A stretch of 33,891 bases of DNA, taken from contig JBMTDJ010000017.1 of the NCBI GenBank assembly GCA_049431945.1, positions 1 through 33,891 on the forward strand, written 5' to 3'. The position numbers and the translations under genes were made by a program. The stretch is from Mxb001 sp049431945 (GTDB taxonomy: Bacteria > Actinomycetota > Actinomycetes > S36-B12). The notes under the pieces were generated by a model. The model saw nothing but the letters and a program-made list of their open reading frames with translations, did not search any database and was not told the DNA's origin. Below are positions 1-8,543 of this stretch, one piece after another. Within the stretch, counting starts at the first letter, position 1. Each line of letters begins with the position of its first letter.

Positions 1-2
1 CC

Positions 3-98
3 GGAGGAGCGGGTACCGGAGGAACGGGCTCGGGCGGGACCCTTGGTGTGTTGCTGGCTGAATCTTCCGGCGGCTGCGTGGTCACGGCCCCAGCCTAG
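3..98 (+). CDS. possible C-terminal end of a gene cut by the window edge
   Basis: One forward frame is open from the window edge to a TAG at 96-98. It encodes a Gly/Thr-rich stretch followed by about 18 mixed residues ending VVTAPA. The glycine-rich start looks like a linker. If real, the gene converges on the acetyltransferase and overlaps its last 17 bases. Other frames are also open here because the DNA is GC-rich, so this is only a candidate. Confidence 0.25.
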   Translation, partial: GGAGTGGTGSGGTLGVLLAESSGGCVVTAPA

Positions 99-648
99 GC
101 AAGTCGTTTGGCGACTCCGGCATGCGCCACTCGACCTCCCGGGCGAACGGTCGCAGACCTCGCCCGGTATAGGTCGCGAGTGCGGCGGGGCCGTCGAGCG
201 TGCAGGTGTGCACCCACACTCGCGAGGTTCCCGGCAGTTGCCAGGCCCGGGCAATGACCTCCGAGAGCCACCATCGACCCAGGCCCCGTCCAATGGCATC
301 GGGAAGCAGCCCGAAGTACGCAATCTCGACGAGGCCGTCGCCCTGCTCCTCCAGTTCCGCGTAGCCCGCATCGTCCCCGCCGGACTGGCACACCATCAGA
401 TGGTGCCCGGGCCTGTCGGTCCACTCGGTCCATTGCCCGTCGGACCAGGTGAGTCGGTCGACCCAATGCCATGGTCCACCGACCCGGATGTAGAAGTCGC
501 GCGAGATCTCCGTCTTAGCGGTGGACACGGGGTACCAAGCCGCGCCGTCCGGGGCCGCAGCCTCCACGAGATCGTCGCGGGACGTCATCTCCAAAGATGT
601 CACCGTGACGGCGATCGCCCCTTCGGCGGGGCCGTCGAGTAGCCGCAT
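82..648 (-). CDS. GNAT-family N-acetyltransferase
   Basis: A 188-residue protein. The central and C-terminal part has the GNAT pattern: a strand with YAELEEQ, a second strand with EIAYFGLLPDAIGRGLGRWW, which contains the acetyl-CoA pyrophosphate-binding loop of the R/Q-x-x-G-x-G/A type (here IGRGLG), and a later strand (VWVHTCTLDGPAALATY) followed by a Y-x-x-x-G-like turn (YTGRGL). It should move an acetyl group from acetyl-CoA to an amine; the substrate is not apparent. The ATG at 648 has the hexamer CACGAT exactly 6 nt upstream and no Shine-Dalgarno, so a leaderless mRNA is likely. It is divergent from cydA, with only 47 bp between the two starts. The family is clear; the role is unknown. 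Confidence 0.8.
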   Translation of the reverse strand: MRLLDGPAEGAIAVTVTSLEMTSRDDLVEAAAPDGAAWYPVSTAKTEISRDFYIRVGGPWHWVDRLTWSDGQWTEWTDRPGHHLMVCQSGGDDAGYAELEEQGDGLVEIAYFGLLPDAIGRGLGRWWLSEVIARAWQLPGTSRVWVHTCTLDGPAALATYTGRGLRPFAREVEWRMPESPNDLPRLGP

Positions 649-654
649 TGCGCC

Positions 655-660
655 ATCGTG
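655..660 (-). promoter_or_regulatory. -10 hexamer CACGAT of the GNAT gene
   Basis: CACGAT on the minus strand ends exactly 6 nt before the ATG at 648, with no Shine-Dalgarno, as expected for a leaderless transcript. In the other direction TGGGAT at 684-689 lies 6 nt before the cydA GTG and is a weaker version. Confidence 0.5.
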
Positions 661-695
661 CCACGCCGGAACGCGGAATCTGGTGGGATGTCTGC

Positions 696-2099
696 GTGGG
701 CGACGACCTCCTCGTGGACCTATCTCGGCTGCAGTTCGCCACGACGACGCTGTATCACTACCTTTTTGTCCCGCTCACTCTCGGGCTTGCGCCCTATGTC
801 GCCCTTCTTGAGACCCTTCACTGGCGTACGGGCAAGGACGTCTACAGGAGGCTGGCACGATTCTTCGGCAGCCTTCTCGTCATCAACTTCGCTATGGGGA
901 TCGTGACCGGGATCGTCCAGGAATTCCAGTTCGGCATGAACTGGTCGGTCTTCAGCAGGTTCGTTGGCGATGTATTCGGGGCGCCCCTCGCGATGGAAGG
1001 CCTGCTTGCATTCTTCCTGGAGTCGACCTTCCTCGGACTGTGGCTCTTCGGCAGGGATCGTCTGCCCCGCGGCGTGCACGTGGCATGCATCTGGATCTTC
1101 ACCATCGGCACCTGGGCTTCGGCGTACTTCATCATCGTGGCCAACTCGTGGATGCAGCATCCCGTGGGCTACGAACTCGACCCACTGACGGGCTACCCGG
1201 TGCTCAACGACATTGGCGCGGTACTCCTCCAGCCATTCGCACTGTGGGCTTACGCACACACGGTTCTCGGCGGGCTCGTCGCCGCATCGGTCTTTGTGTT
1301 CGCGGTAGCCGCCTACCATCTCAAGCGACGCCAGCACATCCCCGAGATGCGATGGGCGTGGCGCACAGCAATCGCGATGGGCCTCATCGCGGCGTCGGGC
1401 CAGGTGATTGTCGGAGACGTTCTCGGCGTCGTGGTGACCGATGTGCAGCCGATGAAGATTGCGGCGGGAGAGGCGCTGTGGGAGACGGAGGGACCGTGCG
1501 CGTCTCTCGGCATCGTCGCCATCATTGACCAGGAGGCGCGGCAGAACACCTGGGAACTGTCGATCCCCTGCGTGCTCTCCCTCGTCGCCACCAATTCCCT
1601 CGACGGAGTCGTTGTCGGGGCCAACGAACTCCAGGCGCAGTATGAGGCGGAATTCGGTCCCGGCGACTACACGCCCAATGTCTGGATTGCGTTCTACGCC
1701 TTCCGGCTCATGATGGGCTTCGGTCTTATCGGAGCAGCGTGGATGCTCGTGGCCTGGTGGCGCACCCGCAAGGGTCGACTGCCTGAAGGGCGAATCTTCT
1801 GGGCGGTATCGATTTGGATCGTCTTCACGCCGTGGCTCGGCAATATGTTCGGTTGGATCTTCACTGAGAACGCCCGGCAGCCCTGGGTCGTCTACGACAT
1901 GCTGCTCACGCGCGACGCGGTCTCGCAGATCTCACCCACCTTCCTCTTCGTCAGCCTCCCGGTCTTCTTCTTCCTCTACGGCGCCTTCGCCATCGTCGAG
2001 TTCCTGCTGCTGCGCCGCTATGTCATCAAGGGACCCCCAGGCGACGACGAGCCGATGGCCGGACAGCCGTCGCCCCCACGACCTGCGCAGGTGGCGTGA
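696..2099 (+). CDS. cydA: cytochrome bd ubiquinol/menaquinol oxidase subunit I
   Basis: Subunit I of the bd-type terminal oxidase, a membrane enzyme that oxidises quinol and reduces O2 to water. From the GTG at 696 it is 467 residues. Heme ligands aligned to E. coli are visible: H21 (in LYHYLF), the His in AYAHTVLGG, and the Met in FRLMMGFG. The quinol-loop Lys and Glu (MKIAAGEALWE) and the proton-path glutamates (MEGLLAFFLEST) are also present. It is about 55 residues shorter than the E. coli protein, which fits the short Q-loop class. The usual GRQPW motif reads ARQPW (TENARQPW). I chose GTG 696 because translation then opens GDDLLVDLSRLQF, matching the family start; a TTG at 648 would add 16 poor residues. 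Its stop overlaps cydB. No cydCD assembly genes are in the window. Confidence 0.95.
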   Translation: MGDDLLVDLSRLQFATTTLYHYLFVPLTLGLAPYVALLETLHWRTGKDVYRRLARFFGSLLVINFAMGIVTGIVQEFQFGMNWSVFSRFVGDVFGAPLAMEGLLAFFLESTFLGLWLFGRDRLPRGVHVACIWIFTIGTWASAYFIIVANSWMQHPVGYELDPLTGYPVLNDIGAVLLQPFALWAYAHTVLGGLVAASVFVFAVAAYHLKRRQHIPEMRWAWRTAIAMGLIAASGQVIVGDVLGVVVTDVQPMKIAAGEALWETEGPCASLGIVAIIDQEARQNTWELSIPCVLSLVATNSLDGVVVGANELQAQYEAEFGPGDYTPNVWIAFYAFRLMMGFGLIGAAWMLVAWWRTRKGRLPEGRIFWAVSIWIVFTPWLGNMFGWIFTENARQPWVVYDMLLTRDAVSQISPTFLFVSLPVFFFLYGAFAIVEFLLLRRYVIKGPPGDDEPMAGQPSPPRPAQVA

Positions 2100-3115
2100 T
2101 GGGTCTGCCCGAGCTGTGGTTCGTCATCGTCGCGGTGCTATGGACCGGATTCTTCTTCCTCGAGGGCTTCGACTTCGGGGTCGGCATGCTGTCACGCTTC
2201 CTCGGCGCGAGCGAGGCGGAGCGGGGCCAGATGCTCACGGCGATCGGACCGGTGTGGGATGCCGATGAGGTGTGGCTCGTCACGGGCGGCATCGCGATCT
2301 TCGCTGCTTTTCCGGCGTGGTACGCGGCACTGTTCCCGGCGGCGTACCTGCCCCTGCTCATCGTCATCGTGGCGATCGTCGTGCGCGCCGTGGCGATCGA
2401 GTACCGCTCCAAGAGGCCCGGGCCAGCATGGCGGTCGCGATGGGACACCGCGGTCGCGGTGGCCTCGCTCCTCCTCGCCTTCCTCTTCGGTGTCTTCTGG
2501 GCCGGGATCGTGCACGGGATTCCGATCGACGCCAGTGGCCAGTTCGTGGGCCGCAGCCTGCTTTCCTTCATCAACGTCTACTCGGTACTGGGCGGCCTCA
2601 CGCTGCTCAGTTTCTCGCTTGCCCATGGGGCGACATTCCTTGCCCTGAAGACCGCCGGCCCAGTGCAGATCAAGAACGAGGTCTGGGCTGCGCGCTTCGA
2701 TGTCATCGCGGGAGCCCTGATGACGGCATTCGCGGCCTGGACCTACTGGTCCTACTCCCGCGGGGACGTCGTAGCGCTACTGATCGGCGTCGCTGCTGTG
2801 CTCGCGATGTTCGTCGCGCTCATGGCCAATCTGCGTCGACGTCCTCTCATTGCCTTCTGGTCGCACGGAGTCGCCATCGCCGCGTTCGTGGCGGCGATGT
2901 TCGTCGCGCTGTATCCGGACGTCCTGCCCAGCACACTCGATCCCTCGGTGAGCCTCACGGTCGAGGGGGCCGCCGCAAGTGCGTACTCGCTCACGGTCCT
3001 CACCGTCGTCGCGGCGATTGGCCTACCCCTCGTCATCGCCTATCAGGCCTGGTCCTTCTGGGTTTTTCGCAAGCGGATCACGGTCGAGGATGCCGCCCGC
3101 TCCCACTACGGCTGA
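2099..3115 (+). CDS. cydB: cytochrome bd oxidase subunit II
   Basis: Subunit II of the bd oxidase, which packs against CydA in the membrane. The product has 338 residues, rich in transmembrane helices, with the family signatures GFDFGVG near residue 25 and GPVWDADEVWL near residue 50; the common form of the second is WDGNEVWL, so the Ala-Asp pair is a variant. A basic loop RAVAIEYRSK follows, as in other CydB proteins. The ATG at 2099 shares its A with the TGA of cydA (TGATG). A GTG at 2096 would add one residue. The overlap implies translational coupling and equal production of the two subunits. No small cydX-like ORF follows; the next gene lies on the other strand. Confidence 0.95.
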   Translation: MGLPELWFVIVAVLWTGFFFLEGFDFGVGMLSRFLGASEAERGQMLTAIGPVWDADEVWLVTGGIAIFAAFPAWYAALFPAAYLPLLIVIVAIVVRAVAIEYRSKRPGPAWRSRWDTAVAVASLLLAFLFGVFWAGIVHGIPIDASGQFVGRSLLSFINVYSVLGGLTLLSFSLAHGATFLALKTAGPVQIKNEVWAARFDVIAGALMTAFAAWTYWSYSRGDVVALLIGVAAVLAMFVALMANLRRRPLIAFWSHGVAIAAFVAAMFVALYPDVLPSTLDPSVSLTVEGAAASAYSLTVLTVVAAIGLPLVIAYQAWSFWVFRKRITVEDAARSHYG

Positions 3116-3130
3116 GCATCCGGCGAGGGA

Positions 3131-4099
3131 CTAGGGCGTGATGACGATCTTGCCAATGACGTCTCCGCCCGCGAGTTGTGCGAATCCCTCGCGTGCGTCG
3201 GGGAGGGAGTAGATCGCCGAGATCGTGGGCCTGATCCCGGAGGCGTCCACCAGATCGATGAGGGCAGCGAGTTCGTCGCGCGTGCCCATCGTGGAGCCCA
3301 GCACCTCGAGCTGGAGGAAGAACACGCGGTTGAGATCCGCGGGCGGATTGGGGCCGCTGGTCGCGCCGCAGACCACGAGCCGACCCCCGGGGCGCAGGGA
3401 CTTCAGTGAGTGCGACCACGTCGCCTCGCCGACGCTCTCCATCACCGCGTCGACCCGCTCGGGCAGGCGAGCGCCGGGCTCGAATGCCTCGTCAGCGCCG
3501 AGATCGATCGCGGCAGCGCGCTTCGCCTCATCGCGGCTCGTTGCCCAGACACGCGCACCCAACTGCTTGGCGAGTTGGATAGCTGCTGTCGAGACCCCGC
3601 CGCCGACTCCTTGGACCAGCACCGTCTGACCGGGCTGGATCTGTGCCTTCGTGGTGAGCATGCGGTAGGCCGTGAGCCACGCGGTCGGCAGGCAGGCGGC
3701 ATCGGAAAAACTGATCGAGTCGGGCTTGGGAAGCACATTGCGCTGCGGCACGCACACGAAGTCCGCCAGTGTCCCTGGGTACACCTCCGACAGGAGTGAC
3801 CGGCGCGGGTCCAGCGTCTCGTCGCCGCCACCGGCGGCGGGATCACCGATCACACCGTGCACGATGACCTCGGTGCCGTCGTCGAGCACACCCGCGGCGT
3901 CGCAGCCCAGGATCATCGGGAGCCGTTCTGCGGGAAGGCCCACACCCTTGAGGCTCCACAGATCGTGGTGATTCAGACTCGCGGCGCGCACACCGACACG
4001 CACCCAGCCCTCGTCAGCCACCGGGTCCGGCATGTCGCCGACCGTCAGGCCATCGAGAGGCGCGTCCGGATGGATAGAGGTGGCTGCAGCGGCAAGCAT
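3131..4099 (-). CDS. medium-chain dehydrogenase, quinone-oxidoreductase-like
   Basis: A 322-residue member of the medium-chain dehydrogenase/reductase superfamily, predicted to use NAD(P)H in the cytoplasm. The N-terminal GroES-like domain has SLNHHDLWSLKG and the GCDAAGV loop. The Rossmann domain carries VLVQGVGGGVSTAAIQLA around residues 145-160, an unusually glycine-rich version of the dinucleotide-binding turn, then LGARVWATSRDEAK. The four-cysteine structural zinc cluster of alcohol dehydrogenases is missing, so it belongs with zinc-free quinone reductases rather than classical ADH. The ATG has a GGAG Shine-Dalgarno 5 nt upstream and lies 27 nt after the stop of the PLP enzyme, so the two probably form one operon. 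The substrate is unknown. Confidence 0.85.
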   Translation of the reverse strand: MLAAAATSIHPDAPLDGLTVGDMPDPVADEGWVRVGVRAASLNHHDLWSLKGVGLPAERLPMILGCDAAGVLDDGTEVIVHGVIGDPAAGGGDETLDPRRSLLSEVYPGTLADFVCVPQRNVLPKPDSISFSDAACLPTAWLTAYRMLTTKAQIQPGQTVLVQGVGGGVSTAAIQLAKQLGARVWATSRDEAKRAAAIDLGADEAFEPGARLPERVDAVMESVGEATWSHSLKSLRPGGRLVVCGATSGPNPPADLNRVFFLQLEVLGSTMGTRDELAALIDLVDASGIRPTISAIYSLPDAREGFAQLAGGDVIGKIVITP

Positions 4100-4126
4100 G
4101 GGACTCCAATCGGGTGGTGTGGACGC

Positions 4127-5326
4127 TCAGGAGGTGAGGGCGCGGAGGCCGGCGATGAGCCGCTCGACATCGTCGACGCTGGAGTACGGCGCCAGCCCGA
4201 CGCGCACACCTCCGGCATCGCCGAGCCCAAGGGAGCGAGAGACCTCGAGCGCATAGAAGTTGCTCGCGGGTGCGTTGACGCCTCGCTCAGCGAGGAACGC
4301 CGAGATCGTCTCGCCGTCGTAGCCCTCGATGGTGAACGTCTCGGTCGGTGTGCGGTGCTTGGCATTGCTGTAGAGCGTGATGCCGGGGATGGACTCCAGC
4401 CCCTCGCGCATCCGTGCGTGAAGCGCGTCCTCGTAGTCCTCTAGGGCAGTCATGGACCTCAGGACGCGTTCGCGGCGGGTGCCCTCACTCGGCACGAGGT
4501 CGGCGAGGACGTCGACCGCGGCCGTCACTCCGGCCAGGAGTTCATAGGGCAGGGTGCCGAGCTCGAATCGCTCGGGCACCACGTTGGTCGCGGGCAGCAG
4601 CTTGTCCGGATGCAGCGTCTCCAGCAGCTCCGGCGAGGCCGCGAGGACGCCGAGGTGAGGCCCGAGGAACTTGTACGGCGAGCAGGCGTAGAAGTCGCAG
4701 CCGATCGCTTCGACGTCGACAGGGGCATGCGCGGTGAGGTGCACCCCGTCGACGTAGAAGAGCGCATCGTGCTCGTGCACCCCCGCCGCGACCGCGGCAA
4801 GATCGGGACGCGTGCCAATGAGGTTGGAGGCTCCGGTCAGCGCGACGAGGCGCGTGGCGGGACCGACGTGGCGCAGCACGTCCTGCGGCGACATTTCACC
4901 CGTCGCCGGGTCGAACTCCGCCCAGCGAATGGTCGCTCCTGCGCGCTCGGCATGGATCACCCACGGCCGCACATCGGCGTCATGGTCGAGTCGACTCACG
5001 ACGACCTCGTCCCCCGGACCCCAGTCCTGTGCGAGCGTGCGCGCGATGTCCATCGTGAGCTGGGTCATGCTGCGGCCGAAGACGATGCCGCGGGGATCCG
5101 CCCCCAGCAGGTCGGCCATCGCCTGGCGCGCACCCGTGACGATGTCGTCGGCCCGGCGCTCGGCCGCTGTCCCGCGGCCGCGGTTGGAGACGGCTGCCCG
5201 CAGCGTGGCAGCAATCGCGTCGGCCACATCAGCGGGGACCTGGGTGCCTCCGGGTCCGTCGAAGTGCGCTGCACCCTCGGTCAGGGCGGGCACGCGGGCA
5301 CGTAGGCGGTCCACGTCGTACGTCAT
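4127..5326 (-). CDS. cysteine desulfurase-like PLP enzyme, VC1184 family
   Basis: A 399-residue fold-type I aminotransferase class V protein. The PLP Schiff-base lysine is K219 in SPYKFLGPH, and the aspartate that contacts the pyridine nitrogen is D193 in YVDGVH. The N-terminal FDGPGGTQVP and the block SRLDHDADVRPW are typical of the VC1184-type subfamily, which resembles SufS/CsdA but whose reaction is not established. It could release sulfur from cysteine or act on another amino acid. No suf or isc scaffold genes are nearby, which argues against a dedicated Fe-S assembly role. The ATG at 5326 is preceded by TAGTGT plus 6 nt and has no Shine-Dalgarno. It leads a two-gene unit with the dehydrogenase downstream. 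Confidence 0.85.
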   Translation of the reverse strand: MTYDVDRLRARVPALTEGAAHFDGPGGTQVPADVADAIAATLRAAVSNRGRGTAAERRADDIVTGARQAMADLLGADPRGIVFGRSMTQLTMDIARTLAQDWGPGDEVVVSRLDHDADVRPWVIHAERAGATIRWAEFDPATGEMSPQDVLRHVGPATRLVALTGASNLIGTRPDLAAVAAGVHEHDALFYVDGVHLTAHAPVDVEAIGCDFYACSPYKFLGPHLGVLAASPELLETLHPDKLLPATNVVPERFELGTLPYELLAGVTAAVDVLADLVPSEGTRRERVLRSMTALEDYEDALHARMREGLESIPGITLYSNAKHRTPTETFTIEGYDGETISAFLAERGVNAPASNFYALEVSRSLGLGDAGGVRVGLAPYSSVDDVERLIAGLRALTS

Positions 5327-5332
5327 GCGCCC

Positions 5333-5338
5333 ACACTA
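5333..5338 (-). promoter_or_regulatory. -10 hexamer TAGTGT of the VC1184-type gene
   Basis: TAGTGT lies exactly 6 nt upstream of ATG 5326 and no Shine-Dalgarno is present. The opposite-strand propeller gene has CACAAT at 5363-5368 6 nt before its ATG, so both divergent units have their core promoters within 36 bp. Confidence 0.6.
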
Positions 5339-5374
5339 GGGGCACGTCCACGGGCGGCGGTCCACAATGTCCGG

Positions 5375-7258
5375 ATGCGCGCCCCTCAGCCGCCCCATCT
5401 CATTGCCCTTGCCGTCGGGATTGCTGCCGTGGTCGTGACCTCGCCGGTCGCGCTCCTCTCAGCGGCCTGGGTGGGCGGGGGAGCCCTGGCCGTGGGGTTG
5501 CGCGATGGCGCCTGGGTCTACGCCGTGGCGGGGGGACTCATCGTCACCACCGTGGCCCTCGTGGTCACGCTGTGGGCGACCATCCCCGGTGTCGCGCGCG
5601 GCAGGCGACGGCCCATGGTCATCGCGTTGCTCGCGCTGCTCGCCCTCATGGCGCTCGCTCTCTCGCGGGCGTGGCCCGTTGTGGTCGCCACCTTCGCACC
5701 GCGTTTCGTGGCGTTGGGCTTTCTCGTGCTCGCGGCGATCGCCGTCAGCGCTGGCCTCGTGCGACGGCATGGCGCGGGTCCCGCGGTCGTCGGGGTCGCC
5801 CCCGCCATCGCCGGCGTCGTCGGTGCCTATGTCATCGTCGCCGCCGTCAGCGCACTGCCCGGGCAGGGCATCCCGGCGTTCCCGCGCCCGCCCTGGGTGC
5901 CGCAGGTGCAAGGCGGCCCGGTCGCTCCTGGTGGGCCCATCGAGGGCTCACCGGCGCCCCAGAACCCCGGCCTGGCGAGCGGCCAATGGTCGAACATCCA
6001 CAACGACGCATGGATGACGGACGCATACGCCGATGTCCTGCTTCCCGACCCCGACACCGCGTCGGTCGTGTCCTTCTTCGCCGGCGGGGACTGTGCGTCG
6101 CTGCTGTGGAACGACGTCGGTGACATCGTGGCCGTGTGCGTGAGTCCGACGGAGGTTCGCGGATACGTCCTGGATCCGATCAGCCTGGCGCCGCGCATCG
6201 AGCGTCGCATCTCGCAGCGTCCGCTGGCAACGGATGCGCTCACCAACTTCTCGGGTGGTGGCTACGCCGTGCTCGATGCGCAGCAGCGTCTGGTGACGCC
6301 CCTGCCGGGCGGAGTGATCGCGCGCTTCGATGCACGTGACCTTGCCCCAGTCGATCAGTTCGACGTGAGCGATGCGCTGCTGCCCGACGAGGGCATCACC
6401 TCCGTCGTCCCGGACTGGAGCGGATCGCTGTGGTTCGTGGGCCGAGAGGGGACCATCGGGCTGCTCGATCCCGCGACGGGCCTGGCGACGGCCACTCTGG
6501 CGGGTCCTGGTGGTTCGCCGATCGACATCGAGAACTCCTTCGCCGTGACCGAGCAGGGCGTGTACGTCGTCACGGGGGAGGAGCTCATGCTCGTCGCCGC
6601 TGTGGATGGTGCTCCTGCGATTGAGTGGCGCGTCGCCTACGACCGTGGCGACCGCCTCAAGCCCGGTCAGACCAGTCGTGCATCGGGGACAACCCCCACG
6701 GTTTTCGGCGACGGGGGGCGCTATGTCGCCATCACCGACAACGCGGATCCCCGGATGCATGTGGTGGTCTTCGATGTCAGCGGGCCTTCACCGCTGGAGA
6801 GATGCGCCGTACCTGTCTTCGGTGATGGTGTGAGCGCGACCGAGAACTCCCTGATTGCGCTGGGCGACTCTCTCGTCGTTGAGAGCAACTATGGCTACAG
6901 CGTGACGGCGGTCGCCGGTGGCCATACGACGACCCCCGGCCTGGCGCGCATTGACGTCACGGGTGATGGCTGCTCGCTCGCGTGGGAGACGGATGCGGTC
7001 ACCATCCCCTCGCTGGTCTCCAAGGGACTCCTGGCGGACGGGACCGTGCTCACCTACACCAAGGAGTCGAGCCTGGTGGGGACGGATGCGTGGTGGTTCA
7101 CCGCGGTGGATGCAGCGTCGGGGGAGGTTGCATGGAGAAGGCTGGCGGGAGTGGGTCCGCTTCTCAACAACCACTACGCGGCCGGCTATGTCGGCCCCGA
7201 TGGATCGGTCTACGTTGGGACGATCAGCGGAGTGGTCGCGCTGATCTCAACCGGCTGA
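5375..7258 (+). CDS. membrane-anchored beta-propeller protein of unknown function
   Basis: A 627-residue protein in two parts. Residues 1 to about 165 hold four or five hydrophobic helices separated by short basic loops (for example GRRRP and VRRHG). A proline/glycine-rich linker follows at about 170-205. The remaining 420 residues form a series of short beta repeats of the type seen in PQQ-like or WD-like propellers, such as GSLWFVGREGTIGLLDPATG, GVYVVTGEELMLVAA and GSVYVGTISGVVAL. The propeller is probably outside the membrane, since Cys residues are few and spaced as possible disulfides. No catalytic motif was recognised. CACAAT lies 6 nt before the ATG, so it is likely leaderless. The stop overlaps the convergent S51-like gene by 12 bases. 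It may bind a ligand or polymer, but that is a guess. Confidence 0.75.
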   Translation: MRAPQPPHLIALAVGIAAVVVTSPVALLSAAWVGGGALAVGLRDGAWVYAVAGGLIVTTVALVVTLWATIPGVARGRRRPMVIALLALLALMALALSRAWPVVVATFAPRFVALGFLVLAAIAVSAGLVRRHGAGPAVVGVAPAIAGVVGAYVIVAAVSALPGQGIPAFPRPPWVPQVQGGPVAPGGPIEGSPAPQNPGLASGQWSNIHNDAWMTDAYADVLLPDPDTASVVSFFAGGDCASLLWNDVGDIVAVCVSPTEVRGYVLDPISLAPRIERRISQRPLATDALTNFSGGGYAVLDAQQRLVTPLPGGVIARFDARDLAPVDQFDVSDALLPDEGITSVVPDWSGSLWFVGREGTIGLLDPATGLATATLAGPGGSPIDIENSFAVTEQGVYVVTGEELMLVAAVDGAPAIEWRVAYDRGDRLKPGQTSRASGTTPTVFGDGGRYVAITDNADPRMHVVVFDVSGPSPLERCAVPVFGDGVSATENSLIALGDSLVVESNYGYSVTAVAGGHTTTPGLARIDVTGDGCSLAWETDAVTIPSLVSKGLLADGTVLTYTKESSLVGTDAWWFTAVDAASGEVAWRRLAGVGPLLNNHYAAGYVGPDGSVYVGTISGVVALISTG

Positions 7259-8500
7259 CCGCTCCCACGTGGCGCCCTCGGGCGTGTCGCGCACCTCGAT
7301 ACCCAGGGCTGTGAGGCCGTCGCGAACCGCGTCGCTCGTCGCGAAGTCCTTGGCGGCCCGAGCTCGATTGCGCACATCGAGCGCGACCTCAACGAAGGGT
7401 CCGATGACTTCGCGCTCGTCACGCAAGCCGGTTCGGGCCGCGGTCGCGAGGTCGACGAGCATGGCTCGGAGGATCGATCGTGCGATGTCGATGTCGTCGC
7501 TCTGGAGGGTGTCAGCGCTCCAGGCATGGATGTCCTGCTCCAATCCCAAGGCCTCTTCGAGCGCCGCCTCGGCGTCGCCTGCTTGGAGGGAGGCGTCGAA
7601 TGCGCGTCGCCGCGCCTCGGCATCTGCACGCAACCCGGTGGTGGCGACCGCCGGCCGGACCGCCTCGGCTGGCGGCGCAGAGCCCAAAGCGGAGGATGCA
7701 TCCGTGCCGCTACCTCGGAGCGCCGCGGCAATGCCGTCAAAGGTGACGTCCTCGCCTGCGGGAATCACGGTCTCGCGATCACGGAAGCGCAGCGTCATCG
7801 CGCCGTTGCCTCGCACCTCGGCCGTGGCTGCATCGACATCCAGGATGACAGCGGTGTGCTCATCAACGCCGAGCACGCCGACATCCTCGGGCAGCATCGC
7901 TTCGAGCTCGAGAAGTCTCGTCTCGCCCATGTAGCAGAAGCGTGTGTCGTGGCGACCGCCCTCGCGGTTGTCATAGTGCGGGATCACCGCGGCTTGGAGC
8001 CCGGTGAGCGCGCCTAGGAGATCGAGGCCGGTCAGCCAGCGGGACTCCTCGCCGACCTTGTAGATCTCGTAGACGGGAAGCGAGTGAGAACCCAGGGTCA
8101 CGGCGGCGGCACTGCCCATGACGAGCGTGCCGCCACGCTCGACGATGTCGGCCAGGGAAAGCGGCATCGGGGTGTCGATCCATTGGCGCAGGGCGTAGGA
8201 CGGGCTGCCGGGTCCGGCAAAGGCCCAACTCGACTTGCCCACGCGCGCCAGGGCGCGCTCGCGCACCGCAGCAGGCTCATCGCGGCGCCGCCACGAGGCG
8301 ACCCCGAGGTCGGTGCCGACCGAGTCGCGGAAATAGTCGCCGATCTTCTCGGTCAGGTCGTCGGCATTGGCCTGGAAGCCGAAGGGGGTGTCGAGCATGG
8401 TGCGCTCGCCCGCCGGAAGCGAACCAATCAGCTCGCGATGCACCTTGACCATCGTCGGCGAGGTCTCGCCGGATCCGATGATGACAAGGCGAGCGGGCAC
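7247..8500 (-). CDS. S51 peptidase/cyanophycinase-like protein fused to a CysRS-type C-terminal tail
   Basis: A 417-residue protein. Residues 1 to about 265 look like the peptidase S51/cyanophycinase class of the type 1 glutamine amidotransferase-like fold: VIIGSGETSPTM at the start, FAGPGSPSYALRQW where family members have a GGGN-type loop, and VMGSAAAVTLG, whose Ser sits where the nucleophile of GTSAG would be. After a low-complexity Ala/Ser linker, residues 300-417 are helical and end with FATSDAVRDGLTALGIEV, then RDTPEGATW, closely resembling the last 60 residues of cysteinyl-tRNA synthetase. No HIGH or KMSKS synthetase motif is present, so it does not charge tRNA by itself. The start is GTG 8500, with GAGACT 6 nt upstream. 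The substrate and tail function are unknown. Confidence 0.7.
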   Translation of the reverse strand: MPARLVIIGSGETSPTMVKVHRELIGSLPAGERTMLDTPFGFQANADDLTEKIGDYFRDSVGTDLGVASWRRRDEPAAVRERALARVGKSSWAFAGPGSPSYALRQWIDTPMPLSLADIVERGGTLVMGSAAAVTLGSHSLPVYEIYKVGEESRWLTGLDLLGALTGLQAAVIPHYDNREGGRHDTRFCYMGETRLLELEAMLPEDVGVLGVDEHTAVILDVDAATAEVRGNGAMTLRFRDRETVIPAGEDVTFDGIAAALRGSGTDASSALGSAPPAEAVRPAVATTGLRADAEARRRAFDASLQAGDAEAALEEALGLEQDIHAWSADTLQSDDIDIARSILRAMLVDLATAARTGLRDEREVIGPFVEVALDVRNRARAAKDFATSDAVRDGLTALGIEVRDTPEGATWERSAG

Positions 8501-8543
8501 CCCCCTAGTCTCCTAGATGGATGCCCGCTCGCACATCGGGGGA

